Source: Mycolicibacterium mengxianglii
Lineage (GTDB): Bacteria > Actinomycetota > Actinomycetes > Mycobacteriales > Mycobacteriaceae
Direction: 5' to 3'
NCBI RefSeq assembly: GCF_015710575.1
Contig: NZ_CP065373.1
Coordinates: 2,604,001 to 2,668,000 of the forward strand
DNA: 64,000 nt
The number at the start of each line of letters is the position of its first letter. Positions within the stretch are counted from its first letter, which is position 1. Below, piece by piece: positions 18,711-27,468 of the stretch. Both the position numbers and the translations under genes were made by a program. Under the pieces are notes generated by a model. The model worked only from the letters and a program-made list of their open reading frames with translations, ran no database searches and was not told the DNA's origin.

Positions 18711-20000
18711 TTGGCGCACTACCTGATCGCAGTCAGCCCGCTGGACGGACATCTGATGCCCATGTTGGAGATCGGCGCCGGGTTACAGGCGAACGGCCAT
18801 GCCGTCACGGTTTTGACCGACACGGCCCATGCCGACCGGGTCGGCCGCGCCGGTCTGACGTTCGCGCAACTGGACGACGATGCCCGGGTGGCGCCGCCGG
18901 CACCGGCACCGGCGTGGACCCGGCACCTGCCCGTAGAGGTGCGGCGGTTCCTGCTCGGTCGCGCCGAACTGACGTCGATGTTCATCAAACCGCTGGGAGC
19001 GCAAGCAGACTCACTTCGTGACCTGCTGAGCGCGCAACCGGTCGACGCGATTCTGGCGGATATGGCATTCACCGGTGTGCTGCCCCTGCTGCTCGGCGAG
19101 GCGCCCCGCCCACCCGTCCTGGTCTGTGGGGTGGGTCCGCTCACCCTGTCCAGCATCGACACCCCGCCTTTCGGTATGGCCTGGCAGCCGCAACCTGGGC
19201 TGGACTACCGCCAGATGACCACGGTGGCACACCGCGTCATCATGAGAGGAACCCAGCGCCGACTCAACCGTGCGCTGCGCCGGGCGGGTTCGGTGCCGGC
19301 GCCGATGTTCCTCAGCGATTGGCCCGAGCACGCGGATGCGCTGCTGCAACTGAGTGTGCCGGGCTTCGAATACCCACGCAGTGATCTGCCGGCCACGGTC
19401 CAGTTCGTCGGCCCGGTCCTGCCTGCCGGCAGCGCGGATTTCGACCCGCCGGACTGGTGGGACGAGGTAGCGGGTGCAAAAACCGTCATACACGTCACGC
19501 AGGGCACCTTTGACAACACCGATCTGAGCCAGTTGATCGGTCCGACGCTGACGGCGCTGGCCGACCGTGACGATTGCCTCGTCATCGTCACCACCGGCGG
19601 GCGGGCCGGGCAAGTTCTGCCGCAGCCGATTCCCGCCAACGCCCGCGTCGTCGACTGGCTGCCGTACGCAGTGCTGATGCCCTGTGTCGACGTGATGATC
19701 ACCAACGGCGGTTACGGCGGGGTCCAGTACGCGCTCCGCGACGGTGTACCGGTGATCGTGGCGGGGGAGACCTCCGACAAGGCCGAGGTCGCCGCCCGTG
19801 TCGACTACAGCGGCGCCGGTATCGACCTGGGTACGGCGACACCCACCGAAGACGCCATCCGCGCCGCTGTGGCCGACGTCATCACCGAGCCGGGCTACCG
19901 GGAGTCCGCGCAGCGCCTCGGGGACGAAATACGCACAGCCACACCGCTATCCGATATCTGTGCCGCCCTCGACAAGCACTGCGCCACCTGGACGGGTTGA
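18711..20000 (+). CDS. GT1-type glycosyltransferase
   Basis: This 429-residue GT-B fold enzyme of the UGT/MGT family has the N-terminal acceptor domain start SPLDGHLMPMLEIGAGLQ and the C-terminal donor domain with VTQGTFDN, VDWLPYAVLMPCVDVMITNGGYGG and GVPVIVAG. The start is the TTG at 18711, because it is 7 nt after GGAGG (18699-18703) and in frame with the family N-terminus. The ATG at 18704 is out of frame. The glycosylated product is unknown. It is divergent from the monooxygenase operon and convergent with the methyltransferase gene. Confidence 0.88.
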   Translation: MAHYLIAVSPLDGHLMPMLEIGAGLQANGHAVTVLTDTAHADRVGRAGLTFAQLDDDARVAPPAPAPAWTRHLPVEVRRFLLGRAELTSMFIKPLGAQADSLRDLLSAQPVDAILADMAFTGVLPLLLGEAPRPPVLVCGVGPLTLSSIDTPPFGMAWQPQPGLDYRQMTTVAHRVIMRGTQRRLNRALRRAGSVPAPMFLSDWPEHADALLQLSVPGFEYPRSDLPATVQFVGPVLPAGSADFDPPDWWDEVAGAKTVIHVTQGTFDNTDLSQLIGPTLTALADRDDCLVIVTTGGRAGQVLPQPIPANARVVDWLPYAVLMPCVDVMITNGGYGGVQYALRDGVPVIVAGETSDKAEVAARVDYSGAGIDLGTATPTEDAIRAAVADVITEPGYRESAQRLGDEIRTATPLSDICAALDKHCATWTG

Positions 20001-20007
20001 GCCGACC

Positions 20008-20565
20008 TCACCGGCGACCCAACAACCAGGCCGTGCCGTCACCGGCCCCGGCGGCAATCACCTCCAGAGCCGCAAAGGCGGTCTCGAGCTCGTCGGCGCG
20101 CACCCGGAAGGGGCCCGGATGCGCGCCCACCTCACTGAGTGCACTGACGGCGAGCAGTCCGCCCGGGACAAGGCGCTGCAGGATCGCGCGGTCCAGGCGG
20201 GGGTCGCGGAACATGTGGCAGACGATCACCTCTGCCGGGGGCCCGGGTGGTAGGCCGCCGTCGAGATCGGTCACCTCGAACCGGCATTGCTGGTCCACTC
20301 CGCACCGCTGCGCCAGGTCGCGTGCATCCGCGATCGCCACCGGGGAGATATCAAGACCGAAGACGGACATGCCCCGCTGGGCGAGCCAGATCGCCGACAG
20401 CCCCCGTCCGCACGCCAGGTCCAGAGCGTGCCCCGAGGTGGGGAACATCTCCGCGAACCTCGAAAAGGGCGCGGGCACAGCGACATCGGCGGGGGTCAGC
20501 GGTGTGCCTCGGGTATAGCGCTGGTCCCAACGGGTGCGGTCCTGGGCGCTCACCGGGTTCAGCAT
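20008..20565 (-). CDS. Class I SAM-dependent methyltransferase
   Basis: This 185-residue methyltransferase resembles the small TehB/thiopurine-type enzymes. The SAM-binding motif I is ALDLACGRG (about 47-55) and motif II is VFGLDISPVAIADA. The substrate cannot be inferred. It ends 8 nt from the convergent glycosyltransferase and is divergent from the ssuA-like gene at 20699. Confidence 0.85.
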   Translation of the reverse strand: MLNPVSAQDRTRWDQRYTRGTPLTPADVAVPAPFSRFAEMFPTSGHALDLACGRGLSAIWLAQRGMSVFGLDISPVAIADARDLAQRCGVDQQCRFEVTDLDGGLPPGPPAEVIVCHMFRDPRLDRAILQRLVPGGLLAVSALSEVGAHPGPFRVRADELETAFAALEVIAAGAGDGTAWLLGRR

Positions 20566-20698
20566 AGGCGGCTGTATCGACGCGGATCGAAGGTATTGCA
20601 GTCAACGTGAGCGAAACCATCGACCGTACCTGAACCTCCGGCATCTACTGAGACGGATTTCTGCTGTGCTTCAACCCCGCAACGGAGGGCCCGCTCCC

Positions 20699-21658
20699 AT
20701 GTTCAGCCGCCTAGTTCGTATCACCCTGGCGTCAGCGCTAGCCGTGACCGCTGTCGCCTGCAGCGGCGGTGACGACGGCGGGCAGGGTTACACGCTGCGC
20801 GTCGGTGTCACCTCACCCACCGGCACCCCGGCCGGCTCGGTGGGCTGGGGGGACCGGCAGGGCATCCTCGCCGAGAAACTCAAGTCCGCCGGCGTCGACA
20901 AGATCGAGTATTCGTTCTTCCAGTCCGGCAGTGACGTGGCCTCGGCGTTGTTGGCGAACGCGGTGGATGTGGCCGCCATCGGCGACAATCCCGGGTTACG
21001 TGCACGTAGCCGTGATCCGAAAGTGGTGTTGCTGTCCCTCGATTCGATCAATGAGGATGCCTGGATAGTCGGCGCCAAGGGCGGGCCGACCGATATCCGC
21101 GGACTGATCGGAAAGTCCGTCACCGCCCCGCAGGGGACGATTCGTGATCGAGCTGCCCGGCAACTCATCGAGGCGGCCGGCCTCACCGGACAGATCGAGG
21201 TTCGTGATGTGCCGACGCCTGAGTCCATCGCGGGACTGAGCGCCGGCAAAATCGACGCCACCGTCGTGACCGGAGCCAGCGCATTCGAGCTGCGAGACAA
21301 GGGGTTTCCCATCATCGACCGCATGTCCCGACACGGCTTCGGGAGCACCGGAACCAATATCGCGTTGACGTCCTTCACCGATGAGCATCCCGACTTCCGC
21401 GGCGCCTGGCAGGACGCGGTGACCTCCGTCAACCGCGATATCAACGACAACTTCGATGACTACCTGGCCTGGGTCGCGGAAACCGACGGGACCAAGCTCG
21501 AACTGGTGAAAGAGGCCACCCACCCCGACGAATTCAACACCGAGCCGTTCCCGGCGGTCGGAGTGGATCAACTGGAGGCCGCCTACGAATTCCTCAGCGC
21601 CGACGGCTCTCTGGACGCGGAGTACTCCGTGCGGGACTGGGTCGAGGCGTCTTCATGA
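20699..21658 (+). CDS. SsuA/NMT1-type substrate-binding lipoprotein
   Basis: This 319-residue lipoprotein has a signal peptide and lipobox cysteine at residue 21 (VTAVAC). The mature fold is that of aliphatic sulfonate/nitrate/taurine-binding proteins: GWGDRQGILAEKLKSAG, LLANAVDVAAIGDNP, GKSVTAPQGTIRDRAARQL and GLSAGKIDATVVTGASAF. The ATG at 20699 is preceded by GGAGGG; the upstream in-frame extension lacks any family similarity. It is the first gene of a tightly coupled five-gene operon ending in an AprA/AprB-like redox pair, which suggests the imported sulfur compound is used by that pair. Confidence 0.9.
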   Translation: MFSRLVRITLASALAVTAVACSGGDDGGQGYTLRVGVTSPTGTPAGSVGWGDRQGILAEKLKSAGVDKIEYSFFQSGSDVASALLANAVDVAAIGDNPGLRARSRDPKVVLLSLDSINEDAWIVGAKGGPTDIRGLIGKSVTAPQGTIRDRAARQLIEAAGLTGQIEVRDVPTPESIAGLSAGKIDATVVTGASAFELRDKGFPIIDRMSRHGFGSTGTNIALTSFTDEHPDFRGAWQDAVTSVNRDINDNFDDYLAWVAETDGTKLELVKEATHPDEFNTEPFPAVGVDQLEAAYEFLSADGSLDAEYSVRDWVEASS

Positions 21659-22524
21659 CGACCGTCACCGCCGCCGTCCACGCCGGGGCCGGCGGTACTG
21701 AACTGATCGACGTCGTTTCGGGGCGCCGTCAGCGGCGCGGTCCCTGGTCGCGGATTCCGCGGCCGGTCCGTCGATTGATGAGCCCGGTCCTCATCCTCGC
21801 GGCATGGACCATCGGCTCGGGTACCGGACTGCTGAACCCTGACCTCTTCCCGCCACCGGTACACGTCGCCGCCACGGCCTGGCGGCTGCTCGGTGACGGT
21901 CAACTGGCCATGCACGTGGGCGCATCCTTGTCGCGGGTGGTCACGGGGACTGTCCTGGGAGTCTTGATCGGGGTGGTGCTGGCGATCCTGGCCGGCCTCA
22001 CCCGCACCGGCGAAGACCTGCTCGACTGGACGATGCAGATCCTCAAAGCGGTGCCCAATTTCGCGCTCACTCCGCTGCTGATCATCTGGATGGGTATCGG
22101 CGAGGGGCCCAAGATCGTCCTCATCACCACCGGTGTCGCGATCGCGATCTACATCAACACCTATTCGGGCATCCGCGGTGTGGATCAGCAGCTGGTCGAA
22201 ATGGCTCAGACACTCAACGCCCGCCGGTCCACGCTGATCACTCAGGTGATCCTGCCCGGGGCGATGCCGAACTTCCTGGTCGGACTGCGGCTGGGATTGT
22301 CCACGGCCTGGCTCAGCCTGATCTTCGCGGAGATGATCAACACCACCAAGGGCATCGGATACCTGATGTCGCGCGCGCAGACGAATCTGCAGTTCGACGT
22401 CTCACTGCTGGTGATCGTCATCTATGCCGTCGCGGGACTGCTGTCCTACACACTGGTGCGGCTGCTGGAGCGGTTACTGCTGTCGTGGCGCAACGGCTTT
22501 GACGGTCTCGGCGGCGGCGCATGA
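21655..22524 (+). CDS. ssuC: SsuC-type ABC permease
   Basis: This 289-residue permease of the sulfonate/nitrate/taurine class has about six spans and the EAA loop QQLVEMAQTLNARRSTLITQ. The first 40 residues are cytoplasmic and basic. It overlaps both neighbours by 4 nt (ATGA at 21655 and at 22521). Confidence 0.9.
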   Translation: MTTVTAAVHAGAGGTELIDVVSGRRQRRGPWSRIPRPVRRLMSPVLILAAWTIGSGTGLLNPDLFPPPVHVAATAWRLLGDGQLAMHVGASLSRVVTGTVLGVLIGVVLAILAGLTRTGEDLLDWTMQILKAVPNFALTPLLIIWMGIGEGPKIVLITTGVAIAIYINTYSGIRGVDQQLVEMAQTLNARRSTLITQVILPGAMPNFLVGLRLGLSTAWLSLIFAEMINTTKGIGYLMSRAQTNLQFDVSLLVIVIYAVAGLLSYTLVRLLERLLLSWRNGFDGLGGGA

Positions 22525-23258
22525 GCGCATCCGTCGTTCGGATCCGCGGACTGGGCCGCGCATTCGGCGCCCAACAGGTCCTCGACGGTGTTGACCTCGA
22601 CATCGGCGACGGCGAATTCGTGGCCATGTTGGGACGTTCGGGGTCGGGTAAGAGCACCCTGCTACGGGTGCTCGCCGGGCTCGACAGTCAGGTGACCGGC
22701 TCGGTGGTGGCACCGCGCTCGAGGGCCGTCGTCTTCCAGAATCCCCGGCTGCTGCCGTGGCGGCGGGCTCTGGCGAATGTGGCGTTCGCCCTGCGGGATT
22801 CCGGACCCGATTCTCCCAGTCGGTCCTCGCGCGCCCTGGCCGCGCTGGCCGAGGTCGGCCTCACCGACAAAGCCCGTTCGTGGCCGCTGTCGCTGTCTGG
22901 CGGTGAGGCGCAACGGGTTGCGCTGGCCCGGGCGTTGGTGCGCGAACCCGATCTGTTGCTGCTCGACGAGCCGTTCGGCGCGCTCGATGCACTCACCAGG
23001 CTCAAGATGTACCGGCTGTTGCACGACCTGTGGGCCCGCCGACACATGGCGGTGCTGCATGTCACCCATGATGTCGACGAGGCCATCCTGCTGGCCGACC
23101 GGGTGGTGGTGCTCTCGGGCGGTCGGATCTCGCTGGACCGGCGGGTGGAACTGCCGTTTCCGCGGAGCCGGGGAGATGACGGTTTCGACGAACTGCGTCG
23201 GGCCCTGCTGGCCGAACTCGGGGTCAAGGAGGAAGTCGGGCATGACCGGTCCCACTGA
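22521..23258 (+). CDS. ssuB: SsuB-type ABC ATPase
   Basis: This 245-residue ATPase has Walker A GRSGSGKST, Q-loop VVFQNPRLLPWRRAL, signature LSGGEAQRVALARAL, Walker B LLLLDEPFGALDA and switch THDVDEA, which is the SsuB/TauB pattern. It overlaps the permease gene by 4 nt and the flavoprotein gene by 17 nt. Confidence 0.93.
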   Translation: MSASVVRIRGLGRAFGAQQVLDGVDLDIGDGEFVAMLGRSGSGKSTLLRVLAGLDSQVTGSVVAPRSRAVVFQNPRLLPWRRALANVAFALRDSGPDSPSRSSRALAALAEVGLTDKARSWPLSLSGGEAQRVALARALVREPDLLLLDEPFGALDALTRLKMYRLLHDLWARRHMAVLHVTHDVDEAILLADRVVVLSGGRISLDRRVELPFPRSRGDDGFDELRRALLAELGVKEEVGHDRSH

Positions 23259-24840
23259 CCTCGACGTGCAGTCGACCGACGTCCTGGTCATCGGTGGCGG
23301 CCCGGCGGGCACGTGGGCGGCGATCTCGGCCGCGGAGTCCGGCAGTCGGGTGACCTTGGTGGACAAGGGTTACTGCGGCACCAGCGGGGCGACCGCCGCA
23401 GGAGGAAACAATCTGTGGCTGATCCCGCCCGGTCCGCGCCGGGAGGAGTCGATCCGCGAACGCGAGGCGGCCGCAGGTGGGCTCACCGATGCCGATTGGA
23501 TGCACCGGGTGCTGGGCACCTCGTGGGACCGGATCGACCAGTTGGCCCGGTGGGGTTACCCGTTCCCGGTCGGTACCGACGGGCGGCCGATGCGCAGCAG
23601 TCTGCAGGGTCCGGAGTACATGCGCCGGATGCGTCGCAAAGCCCATCGCAGCGGAGTCCGCATCCTTGATCACCATCCCGCTCTCGAACTGACCGCAGAC
23701 GCCGACGGAGTGGTCAACGGCGCCACCGGAATCGCGCGCCAGGACGGTGGCCGTCCGTGGCGGATCGCGGCCGGCGCCGTCGTTCTGGCCAGCGGCGGTA
23801 CCGCCTTTCTGTCGGGCAGCTTCGGTACCAACGTCGACACCGGCGAGGGGCTGCTGATGGCCGCCGAGGCCGGTGCCGCACTGTCCGGTATGGAGTTCTG
23901 TACCGCGTATGCGCTCGCGCCGGAATGGGGCACGCACACCAAAGGCCGAATGCTGCAGTGGGGCAGCTTCTATGACGAGGACGGCCGGCCGCTGGCGACC
24001 CGGCCGGGTCTGGGTGGCCGTCAGGATGCGCAGGGGGCCCTGGCCCGCGGTGAACGGGTGTTCGCCAGGTTGGATCGCGCACCCGAGCACATCCGGCAGA
24101 CGATGCGCGACGCCCAGCCCAACTACTTCCTGCCGCTCGACAAGGCGGGTATCGACCCGTTTGTCACCGCCTATCCCGTCCGCATGGTGTACGAGGGGTC
24201 CGTGCGTGGCACCGGTGGTCTGCGGCTGACCGGACCCGACTGCGCGACTACGGTGCCCGGGCTCTTCGCCGCAGGCGACGCGGCGACCAGGGAGCTGATC
24301 ACCGGTTCGATCAGCGGCGGCGGCAGTCACAACGGGTCGTGGGCCATCGCATCGGGCACCTTCGCCGGACGCGGTGCCGCGGAATTCAGTCGTCGGCGCC
24401 CGGCCGGTTCCGCCACCTCGGGCGAGCCCAGGGGCGTTGGACCCGGGGGCCACGACGCGCCCACGGTCGACGAGGTGGTCCGGGCCGCCCAGCAGCACAT
24501 CCTGCCGCCACTGCGCAGTTACCTGAAATCGGGACCGAGGCTGGTCGAGTCGACGGCCGCCCTCGACGGCCTGTGGCGGGATATCTCTGGTGGGTTTGCG
24601 CCGGTGTCCGCCCGCGACTCCTACAAGACTCGTCAGGCGGTCGCATTGGTGGCTGCCGCCCGGTGGATCACGGCATCGTCGTTGGCGCGCACCGAGACCC
24701 GCGGTCTGCACCGCCGCGAAGACGTCCCCGGTGAGGACCACCGTTTCCGGCACCGAATTCTGGTCGGCGGCACAGACGAGGTCTGGACGGCCGACGATCC
24801 GGTGCAGCCGCAGTTGATCTCCGAGGAGGCGGTGGCATGA
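23242..24840 (+). CDS. AprA/fumarate-reductase-type FAD flavoprotein
   Basis: This 532-residue flavoprotein has the dinucleotide-binding start VLVIGGGPAGTWAAISAAE and the fumarate reductase/adenylylsulfate reductase layout: GATAAGGN, VVLASGG, TGEGLLMAAEAGA, GLFAAGDAA and ITGSISGGGSHNGSWAIASG. The paired two-cluster ferredoxin downstream copies the AprA-AprB arrangement of APS reductase. The substrate-site residues cannot be judged without alignment, so the reaction is unknown. The ATG at 23242 lies inside the end of ssuB after GGAGGAAG. The longer open frame upstream is a shadow of ssuB. Confidence 0.85.
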   Translation: MTGPTDLDVQSTDVLVIGGGPAGTWAAISAAESGSRVTLVDKGYCGTSGATAAGGNNLWLIPPGPRREESIREREAAAGGLTDADWMHRVLGTSWDRIDQLARWGYPFPVGTDGRPMRSSLQGPEYMRRMRRKAHRSGVRILDHHPALELTADADGVVNGATGIARQDGGRPWRIAAGAVVLASGGTAFLSGSFGTNVDTGEGLLMAAEAGAALSGMEFCTAYALAPEWGTHTKGRMLQWGSFYDEDGRPLATRPGLGGRQDAQGALARGERVFARLDRAPEHIRQTMRDAQPNYFLPLDKAGIDPFVTAYPVRMVYEGSVRGTGGLRLTGPDCATTVPGLFAAGDAATRELITGSISGGGSHNGSWAIASGTFAGRGAAEFSRRRPAGSATSGEPRGVGPGGHDAPTVDEVVRAAQQHILPPLRSYLKSGPRLVESTAALDGLWRDISGGFAPVSARDSYKTRQAVALVAAARWITASSLARTETRGLHRREDVPGEDHRFRHRILVGGTDEVWTADDPVQPQLISEEAVA

Positions 24841-25235
24841 TCGAAATCGTCAGCGCAGCAGCCTGTATCGCTTGTGACGTGTGCGTGAACGTCTGTCCCA
24901 CTGATGTTTTCGACCGCGGAACCGACGGTGTGCCGGTGATCGCCCGGCAGTCGGACTGCCAGACGTGTTTCATGTGTGAGGCCTATTGTCCGACCGACGC
25001 GCTGTACGTGTCACCGGTCTCGACGCCCGTGGAAGCGGGCAGCCCGCATGCCGACGAGAAGGCGGTGGCCGAACACGGGCTCTTCGGCGGATACCGCGAG
25101 CTGGTCGGCTGGGGTCGGGGGCGTACGTCGGGTCAGCGGCTCGACAAGAACGCCACGCTCAAAGCTGTGCCGCCACTGCCGGAGTCACGGCTCCCGGTTC
25201 CGGCATCGGTGGTTGACCAGCCCTGGAATCACTGA
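24837..25235 (+). CDS. 2x[4Fe-4S] ferredoxin (AprB-like)
   Basis: This 132-residue protein has two complete cluster motifs: Cys10, 13, 16 and 20 (CIACDVCVNVCP) and Cys41, 44, 47 and 51 (CQTCFMCEAYCP). A 70-residue tail (VAEHGLFGGYRELVGWGRGR) may wrap around the flavoprotein partner. It overlaps the flavoprotein gene by 4 nt (ATGA) and closes the operon. It is inferred to pass electrons to the FAD of the upstream protein. Confidence 0.9.
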   Translation: MIEIVSAAACIACDVCVNVCPTDVFDRGTDGVPVIARQSDCQTCFMCEAYCPTDALYVSPVSTPVEAGSPHADEKAVAEHGLFGGYRELVGWGRGRTSGQRLDKNATLKAVPPLPESRLPVPASVVDQPWNH

Positions 25236-25246
25236 GTTTGCGATGG

Positions 25247-25846
25247 TCAGTTGAGCGCCAGGAGCGGACTCAGCACGTCGCGGGCGAACTGGGCGGTGTT
25301 GACCGAGGGATCGCCGTCGGGATAACTGACTGTGGCCAGTAGGTTTCCGCCGGCGTCGGCGAAGTTGCCGTCCGCGCGGTCCTGATGCGTTGACGAGGTC
25401 ACCAGGATGATTCCCGAGGTGCCCGCCTCTTTCGCCAGCGGGACGGAGAAGCGGGCGTTCTGAACCGTGCTGTTGGCTTTGTCCTCCACGAGGATGCGAT
25501 TGGCCGGGAAGCCCAGAAGTGTCAACATGTTCCGCATCTGGCCGGCTTCGCTCTTGCCATTCTGCGGGTTTCCGCCGGTGACGATGATCGGGGACTGCGG
25601 GAAGAACTGGGCGACGGTCAGTCCGGTCAGCACCCGGCGCCGGAGAATGGTGCGCATGCTGCCGTCGGCGTTCAGGCCGTATCCGAGGATGACGATCGCC
25701 GGCTTGGAGAAGTCCTTCGCCGCTGGGGCCGGGACCGGGGGAGCGGCCTGAGCCGGCGCGGCGGTGTGCCCACCGAGTGCCACCGCCATGGCCAGCGTTA
25801 CGGCGCCGACGCCAGTTTTCCACTGGTCGCGTAGAGATTTCCGCAC
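25247..25846 (-). CDS. DUF218 (YdcF/SanA-like) exported protein
   Basis: This 199-residue protein has a signal peptide (cut after APAQA) and a DUF218 domain: AIVILGYGLNADGSM, SPIIVTGGNPQNGKSEAGQM, ILVEDKANSTVQNARFS and ILVTSSTHQDRA. YdcF/SanA proteins are linked to envelope integrity, but the activity is unclear. The GTG at 25846 is selected because GGGAGAAG lies about 7 nt upstream; the frame also extends to 25891. Confidence 0.85.
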   Translation of the reverse strand: MRKSLRDQWKTGVGAVTLAMAVALGGHTAAPAQAAPPVPAPAAKDFSKPAIVILGYGLNADGSMRTILRRRVLTGLTVAQFFPQSPIIVTGGNPQNGKSEAGQMRNMLTLLGFPANRILVEDKANSTVQNARFSVPLAKEAGTSGIILVTSSTHQDRADGNFADAGGNLLATVSYPDGDPSVNTAQFARDVLSPLLALN

Positions 25847-25914
25847 GTGTTCTTCTCCCGTCGCCGACGCGAAACCGCCGTCTGCAGTCAATGTCGCGAC
25901 CGGAGTGATCTGTG

Positions 25915-26865
25915 TTACTCAGGAGTCCTCTGCAACAGGTGTTGCATGTGAGCAGCCGCGGGCGCGAGCCCGCTGTCCTGGAGTGCTTCCGCGGCGATGC
26001 CCGGCACCGCCGAGGTGAGCAACCGGGTGAGGGTGTGGCCGGGGATCGCCTCGAGCGCGCAGGTGACGCCGAGTTCGCCCATCAGTCGGGTGGCGTCGTA
26101 CCACTGGACGGGTCGCGCGACCGCCTGGGCCAGGTCATCGAGAACGATCTGTGCGGACCCGGTGGCCCGACCGCGGGTGTTGGTGAGGTAACGCGCGCTG
26201 GGATCCCGGCGCGGCAGTCCCGTCAGGTATTCGGCCATCCGGCGGGCGGTGTCCTGCTGCAGCGGGCAGTGGGAGGCCACTGAGACCTGGAGCCGCTCAT
26301 AGTTGCGCGCACCCGCGCGTCGTGCAGCGTCTTCGGCGGATCGCAGCCCGATTACCGTGCCGCTGAACACCGTCTGGGTCGCACTGTTGATGTTCGCCAA
26401 CCAGATCGGGTCCTCCGCCGTGCCGACCCGGCCGGCGATGTCGGCGGCGGTGCGGGTGGGCAGTCCGCTGACCGCGGCCATTCCCCACTGCCCGTCGCGG
26501 CAGGCCCGCTCCATCAACCGGCCGCGAAGCGTGACCGCCGTCAGGGCTTCAGCGAGCGTCAGCACACCGGCACACACGGCGGCGGGGAAGGCGCCCACCG
26601 AATGGCCGGCGACGAACTGCGGTATCAGGCCGTGCTCTGCGGTCAGCGCCCGAGCGGAGGCGACACCGGCGATGAGTAGTGCGAGTTGGGCATTGGTGGT
26701 GTCCTCCAGCGCCGAAGCGGTGTCGATATCGGGGCGCAGGCCCAGTTGCGCCAGCTGAGTTCGGGACTCGTCGAGCACCTCGGCGGTCGCCGGCGAGCGA
26801 GGCAGCGTGCCCAGCATGTCGGGGCGCTGCGCGCCCTGGCCGGGAAACAGGAATGCAAGGCTCAT
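25915..26865 (-). CDS. mdcH: Malonate decarboxylase malonyl-CoA:ACP transacylase
   Basis: This 316-residue FabD-fold acyltransferase has FLFPGQGAQR at the N-terminus, the nucleophile Ser89 in GHSVGAF, RGRLMERAC with the usual arginine, and the histidine in VASHCPLQ. In the biotin-independent malonate decarboxylase system MdcH loads malonyl onto the acyl carrier subunit to start the cycle. It is the last gene of the mdc operon and overlaps mdcG by 4 nt (ATGA). Confidence 0.92.
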   Translation of the reverse strand: MSLAFLFPGQGAQRPDMLGTLPRSPATAEVLDESRTQLAQLGLRPDIDTASALEDTTNAQLALLIAGVASARALTAEHGLIPQFVAGHSVGAFPAAVCAGVLTLAEALTAVTLRGRLMERACRDGQWGMAAVSGLPTRTAADIAGRVGTAEDPIWLANINSATQTVFSGTVIGLRSAEDAARRAGARNYERLQVSVASHCPLQQDTARRMAEYLTGLPRRDPSARYLTNTRGRATGSAQIVLDDLAQAVARPVQWYDATRLMGELGVTCALEAIPGHTLTRLLTSAVPGIAAEALQDSGLAPAAAHMQHLLQRTPE

Positions 26866-27467
26866 GCCAGCGCGTGTTCGTGTGGGACCAGTCGCGGCCC
26901 CTCGGGGGTTCTGACCAGGACATCGGGCTGTTCAGCGACGAGTTCGCCCAGCGCCAGCGCTCCGGCGGCGGTGTCGACTTGGCAGTCCACCCGCACCGCC
27001 AACGCGTGCAGCCGCCGGTACAGCTCGGTCAAGCGAGCCAACTGCGTACCGCGCGGCAACCGGACCAGCAGATCGAGGTCGCTGTGGCGGGTCGTGGTGG
27101 GCGCCCCGGTGGCCAGCTCGAAACCGACGCTGCCGGTGGGGCCCCACCGAAGGCCGGCGTCGTCCAGCAGTGGCCGGGCAGTGTCCAGCGCGGCCAGAGC
27201 CGGCAGGTCCCGGGCGCCGGTACGGTGCGCCAGCTCTTCCGGACTCAGGACCTCGCCGACGTCCTCGGGGTTGATGTCTGTGGCCCAGCGCTGCGATCGG
27301 CTGGCACCGCGTACCCCGACGGCCAGCCGGCCCCTCTGAGCGGTGCCGCGCCGGACCACCACCCAGGGTGTGGCGCTCAGTGCCGCGGTGGCCCAGTCCG
27401 GAGCGTCCGTGCCGAGCGCGGATGCGCCGGGCAGTCGCAACAGGTCGTGAGGGCGCGGTGGCGTCAT
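26862..27467 (-). CDS. mdcG: Malonate decarboxylase holo-ACP synthase (phosphoribosyl-dephospho-CoA transferase)
   Basis: This 201-residue nucleotidyltransferase-like protein attaches the triphosphoribosyl-dephospho-CoA prosthetic group to MdcC. Seen features are PHDLLRLP, WVVVRRG, VGVRGASRSQRWA, GSVGFELATG and the metal-binding pair in TTTRHSDLDLLVR. The start is the ATG at 27467, directly after the stop of mdcDE. Confidence 0.9.
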   Translation of the reverse strand: MTPPRPHDLLRLPGASALGTDAPDWATAALSATPWVVVRRGTAQRGRLAVGVRGASRSQRWATDINPEDVGEVLSPEELAHRTGARDLPALAALDTARPLLDDAGLRWGPTGSVGFELATGAPTTTRHSDLDLLVRLPRGTQLARLTELYRRLHALAVRVDCQVDTAAGALALGELVAEQPDVLVRTPEGPRLVPHEHALA

Positions 27468-27468
27468 G

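Noticed and set aside
23224..24753. Open frame of 509 codons antisense to the AprA-like gene
   Set aside because: It is a shadow of a clear flavoprotein gene, with no recognisable domain and no independent ribosome site or promoter.
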